DNA from: Hydractinia symbiolongicarpus
Lineage: Eukaryota; Cnidaria; Hydrozoa; Anthoathecata; Hydractiniidae
Direction: 5' to 3'
Assembly (NCBI RefSeq): GCF_029227915.1
Contig: NC_079888.1
Location: forward strand, 16,842,001 to 16,906,000
DNA: 64,000 nt
In this document: piece by piece, positions 37,601 through 46,745 of the stretch
How positions within the stretch are numbered: the stretch's first letter is position 1
Layout of the letters: each line of letters starts with the position of its first letter
Notes under the pieces: model-generated
Told to the model about the DNA's origin: nothing
The model's database searches: none
What the model saw: the letters and a program-made list of their open reading frames with translations, nothing else
Program-made: the position numbers and the translations under genes

Positions 37601-38248
37601 TCGGAAACACTGATGGGCATAGAGATGTCCAAGATCAAGATCAAAATGAATAAGCCAATCTACCTGGGGCTCGCAATTCTCGACTTGTCCAAGATGGTTA
37701 TGTATGAGTTCCACTATGATTACATGAGACCAAAATATGGTGTGGATGTAAAGCTTTGCTACATGGATACAGATTCATTCGTCTACCACATAAAAACCGA
37801 CGACTTTTACAAAGATATCGCCGACGATGTAGCTTTGAGATTTGACACGTCAGGGTACGATAAGAAAGATGGTAGACCCCTACCATTAGGTTTGAATAAA
37901 AAGATCATTGGGCTGATGAAGGACGAGTTAGGTGGTAAGGTAATGACCGAATTTATCGCTCTTAGGGCTAAGAATTATGCTTACAAACAGCTATGTGGTA
38001 GGGAGGATAAGAGGTGCAAGGGTGTCAAGAAATGTGTGGTGAGGAAGACAATAGGTTTCGATGACTATAGGAGATGCTTGTTGGAGGGTGAAAATGTTTA
38101 CAGGGAACAGATGACCTTTCGATCGATTAATCATGATGTTCATACCATAAAAACAAACAAACTAGCGCTCAATGCAGATGATGATAAGCGCATAATTATG
38201 GAGGATGGCATTACCACACTGGCTAGAGGACATTATAGACACACATAA
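34667..38248 (+). CDS. Protein-primed family B DNA polymerase (pPolB) (1193 aa from this Met)
   Basis: Replicates the element from protein-primed ends. Numbered from Met 34667. N-terminal region with C125 (KCFRW) and H219 (KHYIAVKNLS), resembling papain-like Cys and His boxes; C2H2-like zinc site C244/C247/H260/C264; Exo I D299/E301 (YADFEAF); an endonuclease VII-like zinc region C393/C396 ... DHCHFTG (410-416) ... CN (426-427); Exo II D447 (SGYDAHL); Exo III YLKTD (D608); polymerase motif A D789 (YLDANNLYGW); motif B K934-G942 (KLMNNSVFG); motif C YMDTDS 1032-1037; then RAKNYAYK. All catalytic residues are intact. Residues about 693-773 are an inserted 81-residue copy of the upstream helical module. 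The true N-terminus lies upstream in another frame, and ATG 34667 is only the first Met in frame. The stop lies inside the right terminal repeat. Confidence 0.93.
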   Translation: MSDVLGQKKSLKTQATLWVKWVREDTSSTDAPCVHVDKAFNSYMEILHAHDDISDVFDRMCNKIIEQIENPALPASGFTIERILHMHVDFHKLKLTRGSSYLPLPKNFSGKRSVINPHNEDDDKCFRWAIIAALNHDKIDNHPERISILKKHDKYNWDGLTFPMALNKIDLFERRNPDVAVHVLTKDEGEGIYMCRKSKHLDRKETVVLFLLCEGDKKHYIAVKNLSGVLSKVNSKDGHREHYCLNCLSGFPSEQKRDEHFEYCKNNDAAKIQLPKEGSTLTFTDGKFQLKAPFIMYADFEAFTKELPEDERKCGSSTEKVGKHVPTGFCCYSKYAHGEVPDPLNLYRGEDCVPRFVDHVVSEAKRLYNMFPQKAMDPLTDEERDGFNRARVCHICMEEFDDKDDIKVRDHCHFTGKFRGAAHQKCNLRYKVPNYIPVVFHNLSGYDAHLFIKELARKYGEDGTGVIAENKEKYISFSTDVKVGEYTNKNGETKDRKIQLRFIDSFRFMSSGLSSLADNLSDDQCKNLRKFFNGDEFNIMRRKGVYPYEYVNSFDRFNETELPSKDDFYSKLNMNGISDADYAHAQKVWKDMKVENMGVYHDIYLKTDVLLLSDVFETFRETCLRNYDLDPAHFYTAPGLAWRACLKKTKVSLDLLSDMEMVMFIESGIRGGLCQAVHRYAKANNKYMGDEYNTSDRNCMDLFEQQEMAKTVPFVKRKLIELRYWLMKHVPRVIKVKTSKAYRTVKDKIMGFYGKVCWGPSVPKEEKQYTTKANTSESKEMNSYLQYLDANNLYGWAMIQKMPTGGFEWVDDVVSDFTPELISQLAVENGEKGYILEVDVSYPRELHDSHNDLPFMPERKIINGVEKLTPCLSDKKKYITHIRALDQALKHGLVLEKVHRVLRFDQSAWLKSYIDFNTDLRTKSTNDFEKDFFKLMNNSVFGKTMENQRRQKDIRLTTNQKNYEKMVMKPNFKGSTWFSETLMGIEMSKIKIKMNKPIYLGLAILDLSKMVMYEFHYDYMRPKYGVDVKLCYMDTDSFVYHIKTDDFYKDIADDVALRFDTSGYDKKDGRPLPLGLNKKIIGLMKDELGGKVMTEFIALRAKNYAYKQLCGREDKRCKGVKKCVVRKTIGFDDYRRCLLEGENVYREQMTFRSINHDVHTIKTNKLALNADDDKRIIMEDGITTLARGHYRHT
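36742..36993 (+). repeat. In-frame 243-bp insertion in the polymerase flanked by a 9-bp direct repeat
   Basis: caacacatc occurs at 36742-36750 and 36985-36993, exactly 243 bp (81 codons) apart. Between them the protein reads MDLFEQQEMAKTVPF and then a helical module (RKLIELRYWLMKHVPRVIK ... DKIMGFYGK) clearly paralogous to residues about 132-168 of the ORF at 33969. The polymerase sequence on either side would join directly into the usual Exo III to motif A linker. Confidence 0.85.
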
Positions 38249-38250
38249 CA

Positions 38251-38263
38251 CTATAAATTATAG
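38251..38263. terminator. Possible gene-end hairpin after the polymerase gene
   Basis: CTATAAATTATAG, a 6-bp stem around one A, starting two bases after the stop. It lies in the terminal repeat, so a copy also occurs at the left end. Weaker and of different sequence from the other gene-end hairpins. Confidence 0.35.
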
Positions 38264-38295
38264 GAGACGACAGATGGTGGTGGGTAGGGACCCAT

Positions 38296-38336
38296 GGGAC
38301 GGGGAGGGGCCAGGGGGACACGGCTGGGGTGGGGGG
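38296..38336 (+). other. G-rich tract with quadruplex potential (right terminal repeat)
   Basis: Six runs of three to six G (38296-38298, 38301-38304, 38306-38309, 38313-38317, 38326-38329, 38331-38336) separated by short loops. The mirror C-rich tract is at 22462-22502. At both ends the G-rich strand runs 5' to 3' toward the terminus. Confidence 0.6.
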
Positions 38337-38374
38337 TTTGGACAGATATTATAGAGCATGCCCGCTTATTTAAC

Positions 38375-38524
38375 GTAAAGTGGTAAAGTGCACATGGATT
38401 TTATGGACTCTTCTATCGTTGATTTGACGTGTATGATCTATAAATTGACGTAAAGTGGTAAAGTGCACATGGATTTTATGGACTCTTCTATCATTGATTT
38501 GACGGGGATGATCCATAATTTAAC
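38375..38524. repeat. 75-bp direct repeat x2 inside the right terminal repeat
   Basis: Mirror of the left pair at the equivalent distance from the end. Confidence 0.85.
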
Positions 38525-38580
38525 GTGGGATAGGAAACTGCTAAGGGGGTCTGTCCTAACATTGGTATTTTCCAATCTCT

Positions 38581-38585
38581 GCTGA
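38581..38585. repeat. Target-site duplication, right copy
   Basis: gctga, directly after the right terminal repeat; it forms part of the acceptor stem of the interrupted tRNA gene. Confidence 0.75.
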
Positions 38586-38650
38586 TGGGCGTCGAACCCA
38601 CAACCTTTGAATTAGAAGTCCAACGCGCTAGTCCATTGTGCCACAGCGGC
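38581..38650 (-). pseudogene. tRNA-Arg(TCT) gene interrupted by the Polinton at its 3' end
   Basis: Seventy of 74 bases remain. The 3' terminal GGTG of the acceptor and discriminator are replaced by AGAG from the element, giving G1-A72 and C3-A70 mismatches. It also carries an A12-C23 D-stem change (attgtgcc) and the T-loop G. Anticodon TCT lies at 38614-38616. A and B boxes are present, so it may still be transcribed into the Polinton end. Confidence 0.85.
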
Positions 38651-39081
38651 ACGGCTATATAAATATGATAGGCATTGCAGCGATTTAACCCAAGAAAATG
38701 GTTACACATCTAGTAACCATTCGGTAACATGATGGATATGTTAACAGTCGAGTGCAGTAAGCCAAAACAATATGTTGAGTAAAAGTCTAAATGCTTTTTC
38801 AATATTTAATTGATGACCTATTTGGCTTTGCTTTTTCTTTGATCAAGTGTTCTTGTGCAGAGAGAGTGGCAAGTAGAAAGTAATTGCTGCAAAAAAATCT
38901 TTTAGTGAATCAGCATATCAAATGCCTTACATGAATACGGATGTTCCATTAATTTCTATTATGTTCTGCGTTATTACTCTTGGCTTCCCATTAAATGAAA
39001 TTGGTTTGGATTTAACGCATTGAACACGTTTGTTTGCTAAGCATCTCTGTGCAATAGCAAGGGTAAAAATCTAGCATAAAT

Positions 39082-39155
39082 CACCGCTGATGGGAGTCGA
39101 ACCCAGAACCTTTGAATTAAAAGTCCAACGCGCTAGTCCATTGCGCCACAGCGGC
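39082..39155 (-). tRNA. tRNA, anticodon TTT in Arg-type body
   Basis: 447-type copy with C49-U65; anticodon at 39119-39121. Confidence 0.75.
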
Positions 39156-39587
39156 ACGGTTACTGATATTTGATAGGCATTGGAGCAATTTAACCCAACA
39201 AAATGTTTGCACATCTAGTAATCATTCGTTAACAGGATGGACATGCTAACAGTCGAGTGCAGCAAGCCAAAGCAATATGTAGAGTAAAAATCTAAATGCT
39301 TTGTCAATAATAGATTGATGACCTATTTGGCTTTGCTTTTTCTTTGATCAAGTGTTCTTGTGCAGAGAGAGTGGTTAGTAGAAAGTAATTGCTGCAAAAA
39401 AATCTTTTAGTGGATCAGCATATGGAATGCCTTAAATGACTACGGAAATTCCATTAAATTCTATTTTTTTCGGCGTTGTTAATCTTGGCGTCCCATTAAA
39501 TGAACTTGGTTTTGATTAAACACATTGAATTGGGTTTGTTTGCGCAGCACCTTTGTTAAATAGCATTGGTAAGAAACTAGCAAGAAT

Positions 39588-39661
39588 CACCGCTGATGGG
39601 CGTCGAACCCACAACCTTTGAATTAGAAGTCCAACGCGCTAGTCCATTGCGCCACAGCGGC
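39588..39661 (-). tRNA. tRNA-Arg(TCT), T-loop variant
   Basis: G at the last T-loop base; anticodon at 39625-39627. Its spacers match those around the copy at 21703. Confidence 0.82.
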
Positions 39662-40093
39662 ACGGATATGTAAATATGATAGGCATTGCAGCGATTTAAT
39701 CAAAGAAAATGGTTACACATCTAGTAATCCATCGGTAACATGATGGATATGTCAACAGTCGAGTGCAGTAAGCCAAAACAACATGTTGAGTAAAAGTCTA
39801 AATGCTTTGTCAATATTTAATTGATGACCTATTTGGCATTGCTTTTTCTTTGATCAAGTGTTCTTGTGCAGAGAGAGTGGTTAGTAGAAAGTAATTGCTG
39901 CAAAAAAATCTTTTAGTGAATCAGCATATGGAATGTCTTAAATGACTACGGAAATTCCATTAAATTCTACTTTGTTCGGCGTTATTAATCTTGGCGTCCC
40001 ATTAAATGAACTTGGTTTTGATTAAACACATTGAATTCGGTTTGTTTGGGCAGCACCTTTGTTAAATAGCATTGGAAAGAAACTAGCAAAAAT

Positions 40094-40167
40094 CACCGCT
40101 GATGGGAGTCGAACCCACAACCTTTGAACTAGAAGTCCAACGCGCTAGTCCATTGCGCCACAGCGGC
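40094..40167 (-). tRNA. tRNA-Arg(TCT), anticodon-loop variant
   Basis: Loop CTTCTAG (position 38 is G); stems pair. Anticodon at 40131-40133. Confidence 0.82.
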
Positions 40168-40599
40168 ACGGTTATTGACATTTGATAGGCATTGGAGGAA
40201 TTTAACCCAAGAAAATGTTTGCACATCTAGTAATTATTCGTTAACATGATGAATATGTTAACAGTCGAGTGCAGTAAGCCAAAACAATATGTAGAGTAAA
40301 TATCTAAATACTTTGTCAATATTTAATTGATGACCTATTTTGTTTTGCTTTTTCTTTGATCAAGTGTTCTTGTGCAGAGAGAGTGGTTAGTAGAAAGTAA
40401 TTGCTGCAAAAAAATCTTTTAGTGAATCAGCATATGGAATGCCTTAAATGACTACGGAAATTCCATTAAATTCTATTTTGTTCGGCGTTATTAATCTTGG
40501 CGTCCCATTAAATGAACTTGGTTTTGATTAAACACATTGAATTCGGTTTGTTTGCGCAGCACCTTTGTTAAATAGCATTGGTAAGAAACTAGCAAAAAT

Positions 40600-40673
40600 C
40601 ACCGCTGATGGGCGTCGAACCCACAACCTTTGAATTAGAAGTCCAACGCGCTAGTCCATTGTGCCACAGCGGC
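40600..40673 (-). tRNA. tRNA-Arg(TCT), D-stem and T-loop variant
   Basis: A12-C23 mismatch within the A box and T-loop G; anticodon at 40637-40639. Confidence 0.72.
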
Positions 40674-41104
40674 ACGGCTATATAAATATGATAGGCATTG
40701 CAGCGATTTAACCCAAGAAAATGGTTACACATCTAGTAACCATTCGGTAACATGATGGATATGTTAACAGTCGAGTGCAGTAAGCCAAAACAATATGTTG
40801 AGTAAAAGTCTAAATGCTTTTTCAATATTTAATTGATGACCTATTTGGCTTTGCTTTTTCTTTGATCAAGTGTTCTTGTGCAGAGAGAGTGGCAAGTAGA
40901 AAGTAATTGCTGCAAAAAAATCTTTTAGTGAATCAGCATATCGATTGCCTTACATGAATACGGATGTTCCATTAATTTCTATTATGTTCTGCGTTATTAC
41001 TCTTGGCTTCCCATTAAATGAATTTGGTTTGGATTTAACGCATTGAACACGTTTGTTTGCTAAGCATCTCTGTGCAATAGCAAGGGTAAAAATCTAGCAT
41101 AAAT

Positions 41105-41178
41105 CACCGCTGATGGGAGTCGAACCCAGAACCTTTGAATTAAAAGTCCAACGCGCTAGTCCATTGCGCCACAGCAGC
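41105..41178 (-). tRNA. tRNA, anticodon TTT in Arg-type body
   Basis: U3.G70 wobble (cagcagc) and C49-U65; anticodon at 41142-41144. Confidence 0.72.
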
Positions 41179-41610
41179 ACGGTTACTGATATTTGATAGG
41201 CATTGGAGCAATTTAACCCAACAAAATGTTTGCACATCTAGTAATCATTCGTTAACAGGATGGATATGTTAACAGTCGAGTGCAGCAAGCCAAAACAATA
41301 TGTAGAGTAAAAATCTAAATGTTTTGTCAATAATAGATTGATGACCTATTCGGCTTTGCTTTTTCTTTGATCAAGTGTTCTTGTGCAGAGAGAGTGGTTA
41401 GTAGAAAGTAAATACTGCAAAAAAATCTTTTAGTGAATCAGCATATGGAATGCCTTAAATGACTACGGAAATTCCATTAAATTCTATTTTGTTCGGCGTT
41501 ATTAATCTTGGCGTCCCATTAAATGAACTTGGTTTTGATTAAACACATTGAATTCGGTTTGTTTGCGCAGCACCTTTGTTAAATAGCATTGGTAAGAAAC
41601 TAGCAAAAAT

Positions 41611-41684
41611 CACCGCTGATGAGCGTCGAACCCACAACCTTTGAATTAGAAGTCCAACGCGTTAGTCCATTGCGCCACAGCGGC
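41611..41684 (-). tRNA. tRNA-Arg(TCT), degenerate copy
   Basis: C13-A22 in the D stem, G52.U62 and T-loop G; anticodon at 41648-41650. Confidence 0.67.
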
Positions 41685-42116
41685 ACGGCTATATAAATAT
41701 GATAGGCATTGCAGCGATTTAACCCAAGAAAATGGTTACACATCTAGTAATCATTCGGTAACATGATGGATATGTTAACAGTCGAGTGCAGTAAGCCAAA
41801 ACAACATGTTGAGTAAAAGTCTAAATGCTTTGTCAATATTTAATTGATGACCTATTTGGCTTTGCTTTATCTTTGATCAAGTGTTCTTGTGCAGAGAGAG
41901 TGGTTAGTAGAAAGTAATTGCTGCAAAAAAATCTTTTAGTGAATCAGCATATGGAATGTCTTAAATGACTACGGAAATTCCATTAAATTCTACTTTGTTC
42001 GGTGTTATTAATCTTGGCGTCCCATTAGATGAACTTGGTTTTGATTAAACGCATTGAATTCGGTTTGTTTGCGCAGCACCTTTGTTAAATAGCATTGGTA
42101 AGAAACTAGCCTAAAT

Positions 42117-42190
42117 CACCGCTGATGGGAGTCGAACCCACAACCTTTGAATTAGAAGTCCACCGCGCTAGTCCATTGCGCCACAGCGGC
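42117..42190 (-). tRNA. tRNA-Arg(TCT), anticodon-stem variant
   Basis: G27-A43 mismatch (tccaccgcgc); anticodon at 42154-42156. Confidence 0.77.
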
Positions 42191-42626
42191 ACGGTTATAG
42201 ACATTTGATAGGCATTGGAGCAATTTAACCCAAGAAAATGTTTGCACATCTAGTAATCATTCGTTAACATGATGAATATGTTAACAGTCGAGTGCAGTAA
42301 GCCAAAACAATATGTAGAGTAAATATCTAAATCCTTTGTCAATATTAAATTGATGACCTATTTTGTTTTGCTTTTTCTTTGATCAAGTGCCCTTGCGCAG
42401 AGAGAGTAGCTACTAGAAAGTAATTACTGCAAATGAAAAAAACTTCTAGTGAATCAGCATATGGAATGCCTTAAATGACTACGGAAATTCCATTAAATTC
42501 TACTTTGTTCTGCGTTATTAATCTTGGCGTCCCAGTAAATGGACTTGGTTTTGATTAAACACATTGAATACGGTTTGTTTGCGCAGCACCTTTGTTAAAT
42601 AGCATTGGTAAGAAATTAGCAAAAAG

Positions 42627-42700
42627 CAACGCTGATGGGAGTCGAACCCACAACCTTTGAATTAGAAGTCCAACGCGCTAGTCCATTGCGCCACAGCGGC
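42627..42700 (-). tRNA. tRNA-Arg(TCT), acceptor variant
   Basis: C2-U71 mismatch (caacgctg); anticodon at 42664-42666. Confidence 0.77.
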
Positions 42701-43131
42701 ACGGTTATTGATATTTGATAGGCATTGGAGAAATTTAACCAAGAAAATGGTTACACATCTAGTAATCCATCGGTAACATGATGGATATGTCAACAGTCGA
42801 GTGCAGTAAGCCAAAACAACATGTTGAGTAAAAGTCTAAATGCTTTGTCAATATTTAATTGATGACCTATTTGGCATTGCTTTTTCTTTGATCAAGTGTT
42901 CTTGTGCAGAGAGAGTGGTTAGTAGAAAGTAATTGCTGCAAAAAAATCTTTTAGTGAATCAGCATATGGAATGTCTTAAATGACTACGGAAATTCCATTA
43001 AATTCTACTTTGTTCGGCGTTATTAATCTTGGCGTCCCATTAAATGAACTTGGTTTTGATTAAACACATTGAATTCGGTTTGTTTGGGCAGCACCTTTGT
43101 TAAATAGCATTGGAAAGAAACTAGCAAAAAT

Positions 43132-43205
43132 CACCGCTGATGGGAGTCGAACCCACAACCTTTGAACTAGAAGTCCAACGCGCTAGTCCATTGCGCCACA
43201 GCGGC
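43132..43205 (-). tRNA. tRNA-Arg(TCT), anticodon-loop variant
   Basis: Duplicate of the copy at 40094; anticodon at 43169-43171. Confidence 0.82.
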
Positions 43206-43637
43206 ACGGTTATTGACATTTGATAGGCATTGGAGGAATTTAACCCAAGAAAATGTTTGCACATCTAGTAATTATTCGTTAACATGATGAATATGTTAAC
43301 AGTCGAGTGCAGTAAGCCAAAACAATATGTAGAGTAAATATCTAAATACTTTGTCAATATTTAATTGATGACCTATTTTGTTTTGCTTTTTCTTTGATCA
43401 AGTGTTCTTGTGCAGAGAGAGTGGTTAGTAGAAAGTAATTGCTGCAAAAAAATCTTTTAGTGAATCAGCATATGGAATGCCTTAAATGACTACGGAAATT
43501 CCATTAAATTCTATTTTGTTCGGCGTTATTAATCTTGGCGTCCCATTAAATGAACTTGGTTTTGATTAAACACATTGAATTCGGTTTGTTTGCGCAGCAC
43601 CTTTGTTAAATATCATTGGTAAAAAACTAGCAAAAAT

Positions 43638-43711
43638 CACCGCTGATGGGCGTCGAACCCACAACCTTTGAATTAGAAGTCCAACGCGCTAGTCCATTGT
43701 GCCACAGCGGC
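43638..43711 (-). tRNA. tRNA-Arg(TCT), D-stem and T-loop variant
   Basis: Duplicate of the copy at 40600; anticodon at 43675-43677. Confidence 0.72.
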
Positions 43712-44142
43712 ACGGCTATATAAATATGATAGGCATTGCAGCGATTTAGCCCAAGAAAATGGTTACACATCTAGTAACCATTCGGTAACATGATGGATAT
43801 GTTAACAGTCGAGTGCAGTAAGCCAAAACAATATGTTGAGTAAAAGTCTAAATGCTTTTTCAATATTTAATTGATGACCTATTTGGCTTTGCTTTTTCTT
43901 TGATCAAGTGTTCTTGTGCAGAGAGAGTGGCAAGTAGAAAGTAATTGCTGCAAAAAAATCTTTTAGTGAATCAGCATATCGATTGCCTTACATGAATACG
44001 GATGTTCCATTAATTTCTATTATGTTCTGCGTTATTACTCTTGGCTTCCCATTAAATGAATTTGGTTTGGATTTAACGCATTGAACACGTTTGTTTGCTA
44101 AGCATCTCTGTGCAATAGCAAGGGTAAAAATCTAGCATAAAT

Positions 44143-44216
44143 CACCGCTGATGGGAGTCGAACCCAGAACCTTTGAATTAAAAGTCCAACGCGCTAGTCC
44201 ATTGCGCCACAGCAGC
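44143..44216 (-). tRNA. tRNA, anticodon TTT in Arg-type body
   Basis: Duplicate of the copy at 41105; anticodon at 44180-44182. Confidence 0.72.
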
Positions 44217-44648
44217 ACGGTTACTGATATTTGATAGGCATTGGAGCAATTTAACCCAACAAAATGTTTGCACATCTAGTAATCATTCGTTAACAGGATG
44301 GATATGTTAACAGTCGAGTGCAGCAAGCCAAAACAATATGTAGAGTAAAAATCTAAATGTTTTGTCAATAATAGATTGATGACCTATTTGGCTTTGCTTT
44401 TTCTTTGATCAAGTGTTCTTGTGCAGAGAGAGTGGTTAGTAGAAAGTAAATACTGCAAAAAAATCTTTTAGTGAATCAGCATATGGAATGCCTTAAATGA
44501 CTACGGAAATTCCATTAAATTCTATTTTGTTCGGCGTTATTAATCTTGGCGTCCCATTAAATGAACTTGGTTTTGATTAAACACATTGAATTCGGTTTGT
44601 TTGCGCAGCACCTTTGTTAAATAGCATTGGTAAGAAACTAGCAAAAAT

Positions 44649-44722
44649 CACCGCTGATGGGCGTCGAACCCACAACCTTTGAATTAGAAGTCCAACGCGT
44701 TAGTCCATTGCGCCACAGCGGC
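44649..44722 (-). tRNA. tRNA-Arg(TCT), D-stem and T-loop variant
   Basis: C13-A22 and T-loop G; anticodon at 44686-44688. It differs from its duplicate at 41611 by keeping G52-C62. Confidence 0.7.
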
Positions 44723-45154
44723 ACGGCTATATAAATATGATAGGCATTGCAGCGATTTAACCCAAGAAAATGGTTACACATCTAGTAATCATTCGGTAAC
44801 ATGATGGATATGTTAACAGTCGAGTGCAGTAAGCCAAAACAACATGTTGAGTAAAAGTCTAAATGCTTTGTCAATATTTAATTGATGACCTATTTGGCTT
44901 TGCTTTATCTTTGATCAAGTGTTCTTGTGCAGAGAGAGTGGTTAGTAGAAAGTAATTGCTGCAAAAAAATCTTTTAGTGAATCAGCATATGGAATGTCTT
45001 AAATGACTACGGAAATTCCATTAAATTCTACTTTGTTCGGTGTTATTAATCTTGGCGTCCCAGTAAATGGACTTGGTTTTGATTAAACACATTGAATACG
45101 GTTTGTTTGCGCAGCACCTTTGTTAAATAGCATTGGTAAGAAATTAGCAAAAAG

Positions 45155-45228
45155 CAACGCTGATGGGAGTCGAACCCACAACCTTTGAATTAGAAGTCCA
45201 ACGCGCTAGTCCATTGCGCCACAGCGGC
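45155..45228 (-). tRNA. tRNA-Arg(TCT), acceptor variant
   Basis: Same C2-U71 change as the copy at 42627; anticodon at 45192-45194. Confidence 0.77.
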
Positions 45229-45659
45229 ACGGTTATTGATATTTGATAGGCATTGGAGAAATTTAACCAAGAAAATGTTTGCACATCTAGTAATCATTCG
45301 TTAACATGATGAATATGTTAACAGTCGAGTGCAGTAAGCCAAAACAATATGTAGAGTAAAAATCTAAATGCTTTGTCAATAATAGATTGATGACCTATTT
45401 GGCTTTCCTTTTTCTTTGATCAAGTGTTCTTGTGCAGAGAGAGTGGATAGTAGAAAGTAATTGCTGCAAAAAAATCTTTTAGTGAATCAGCATATGGAAT
45501 GCCTTAAATGACTACGGAAATTCCATTAAATTCTATTTTGTTCGGCGTTATTAATCTTGGCGTCCCATTAAATGAACTTGGTTTTGATTAAACACATTGA
45601 ATTCGGTTTGTTTGCGCAGCACCTTTGTTAAATAGCATTGGTAAGAATCTAGCAAAAAT

Positions 45660-45733
45660 CACTGCTGATGGGCGTCGAACCCACAACCTTTGAATTAGAA
45701 GTCCAACGCGCTAGTCCATTGCGCCACAGCGGC
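45660..45733 (-). tRNA. tRNA-Arg(TCT), acceptor and T-loop variant
   Basis: C3-A70 and T-loop G; anticodon at 45697-45699. Confidence 0.72.
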
Positions 45734-46165
45734 ACGGTTACTGATATTTGATAGGCATTGGAGCAATTTAACCCAACAAAATGTTTGCACATCTAGTAAT
45801 CATTCGTTAACATGATGGATATGCTAACAGTCGAGTGCAGCAAGCCAAAGCAATATGTAGAGTAAAAATCTAAATGCTTTGTCAATAATAGATTGATGAC
45901 CTATTTGGCTTTGCTTTTTCTTTGATCAAGTGTTCTTGTGCAGAGAGAGTGGTTAGTAGAAAGTAATTGCTGCAAAAAAATCTTTTAGTGAATCAGCATA
46001 TGGAATGCCTTAAATGACTACGGAAATTCCATTAAATTCTATTTTGTTCGGCGTTATTAACCTTGGCATCCCATTAAATGAACTTGGTTTTGATTAAACA
46101 CATTGAATTCGGTTTGTTTGCGCAGCACCTTTGTTAAATAGCATTGGTAAGAAACTAGCAAAAAT

Positions 46166-46239
46166 CACCGCTGATGGGAGTCGAACCCACAGCATTTGAA
46201 TTAGAAGTCCAACACGCTAGTCCATTGCGCCACAGCGGC
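46166..46239 (-). tRNA. tRNA-Arg(TCT), variable-loop variant
   Basis: Variable loop ATGCT instead of AGGTT, and G10.U25; stems otherwise pair. Anticodon at 46203-46205. Confidence 0.8.
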
Positions 46240-46671
46240 AGGGCTATATAAACATGATAGGCATTGCAGCGATTTAACCCATGAAAATGGTTACACATCT
46301 AGTAATCATTCGGTAACATGATGGATATGTAAACAGTCGAGTGCAGTAAGCCAAAACAACATGTTGAGTAAAAGTCTAAATGCTCTGTCAATATTTAATT
46401 GATGACCTATTTGGCTTTGCTTTTTCTTTGATCAAGTGTTCTTGTGTAGAGAGATTGGTTAGTAGAAAGTAACTGCCGCAAAAAAATCTTTTAGTGAATC
46501 AGCATATGGAATGCCTTAAATGACCACGGAAATTCCATTAAATTCTACTTTGTTCGGCGTTATTAATCTTGGTGTCCCATTAAATGAACTTGGTTTTGAT
46601 TAAACACATTGAATTCGGTTTGTTTGCGCAGCACCTTTGCTAAATAGCATTGGTAAGAAATTAGCAAAAAT

Positions 46672-46745
46672 CACGGCTGATGGGAGTCGAACCCACAACC
46701 TTTGAATTAGAAGTCCAACGCGCTAGTCCATTGCCCCACAGCGGC
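46672..46745 (-). tRNA. tRNA-Arg(TCT), degenerate copy
   Basis: C3-C70 in the acceptor (cacggctg) and G11-G24 in the D stem; anticodon at 46709-46711. Confidence 0.67.

Larger units (their letters stand above)
22218..38580. mobile_element. Complete Polinton/Maverick DNA transposon (16,363 bp)
   Basis: Bounded by 346-bp terminal inverted repeats starting AGAGAT and ending ATCTCT, flanked by the 5-bp duplication gctga. It encodes the defining Polinton set: protein-primed family B DNA polymerase, DD35E retroviral-type integrase, A32/FtsK-like packaging ATPase, double jelly-roll major capsid protein and a candidate minor capsid protein, plus about a dozen accessory proteins. Only the polymerase N-terminal region shows a frame break; other genes are open. 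Polintons are thought to be able to form virions; this copy has the genes for that except a recognisable adenain-type protease. It sits in a host tRNA array in which no other element is visible. Confidence 0.96.
38235..38580. repeat. Right terminal inverted repeat (346 bp)
   Basis: Inverted copy of 22218-22563. Its inner 14 bp are the end of the polymerase coding sequence, including the stop codon, so the gene finishes inside the terminal repeat. Confidence 0.93.
40094..44722. repeat. Higher-order repeat with 3038-bp offset
   Basis: The four units at 40094-41684 recur at 43132-44722 with the same private variants: gaactagaag anticodon loop, attgtgcc A box, cagcagc acceptor with TTT anticodon, and gcgttag D stem. 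Confidence 0.8.

Noticed and set aside
38491-38709. 72-aa minus-strand ORF reading PLWHNGLARWTSNSKVVGSTPIS
   Set aside because: It is a conceptual translation through a tRNA gene and its flanks. The same peptide pattern arises at 47022-47309 and 54255-54491, and it is a well-known artefact of tRNA-Arg regions.
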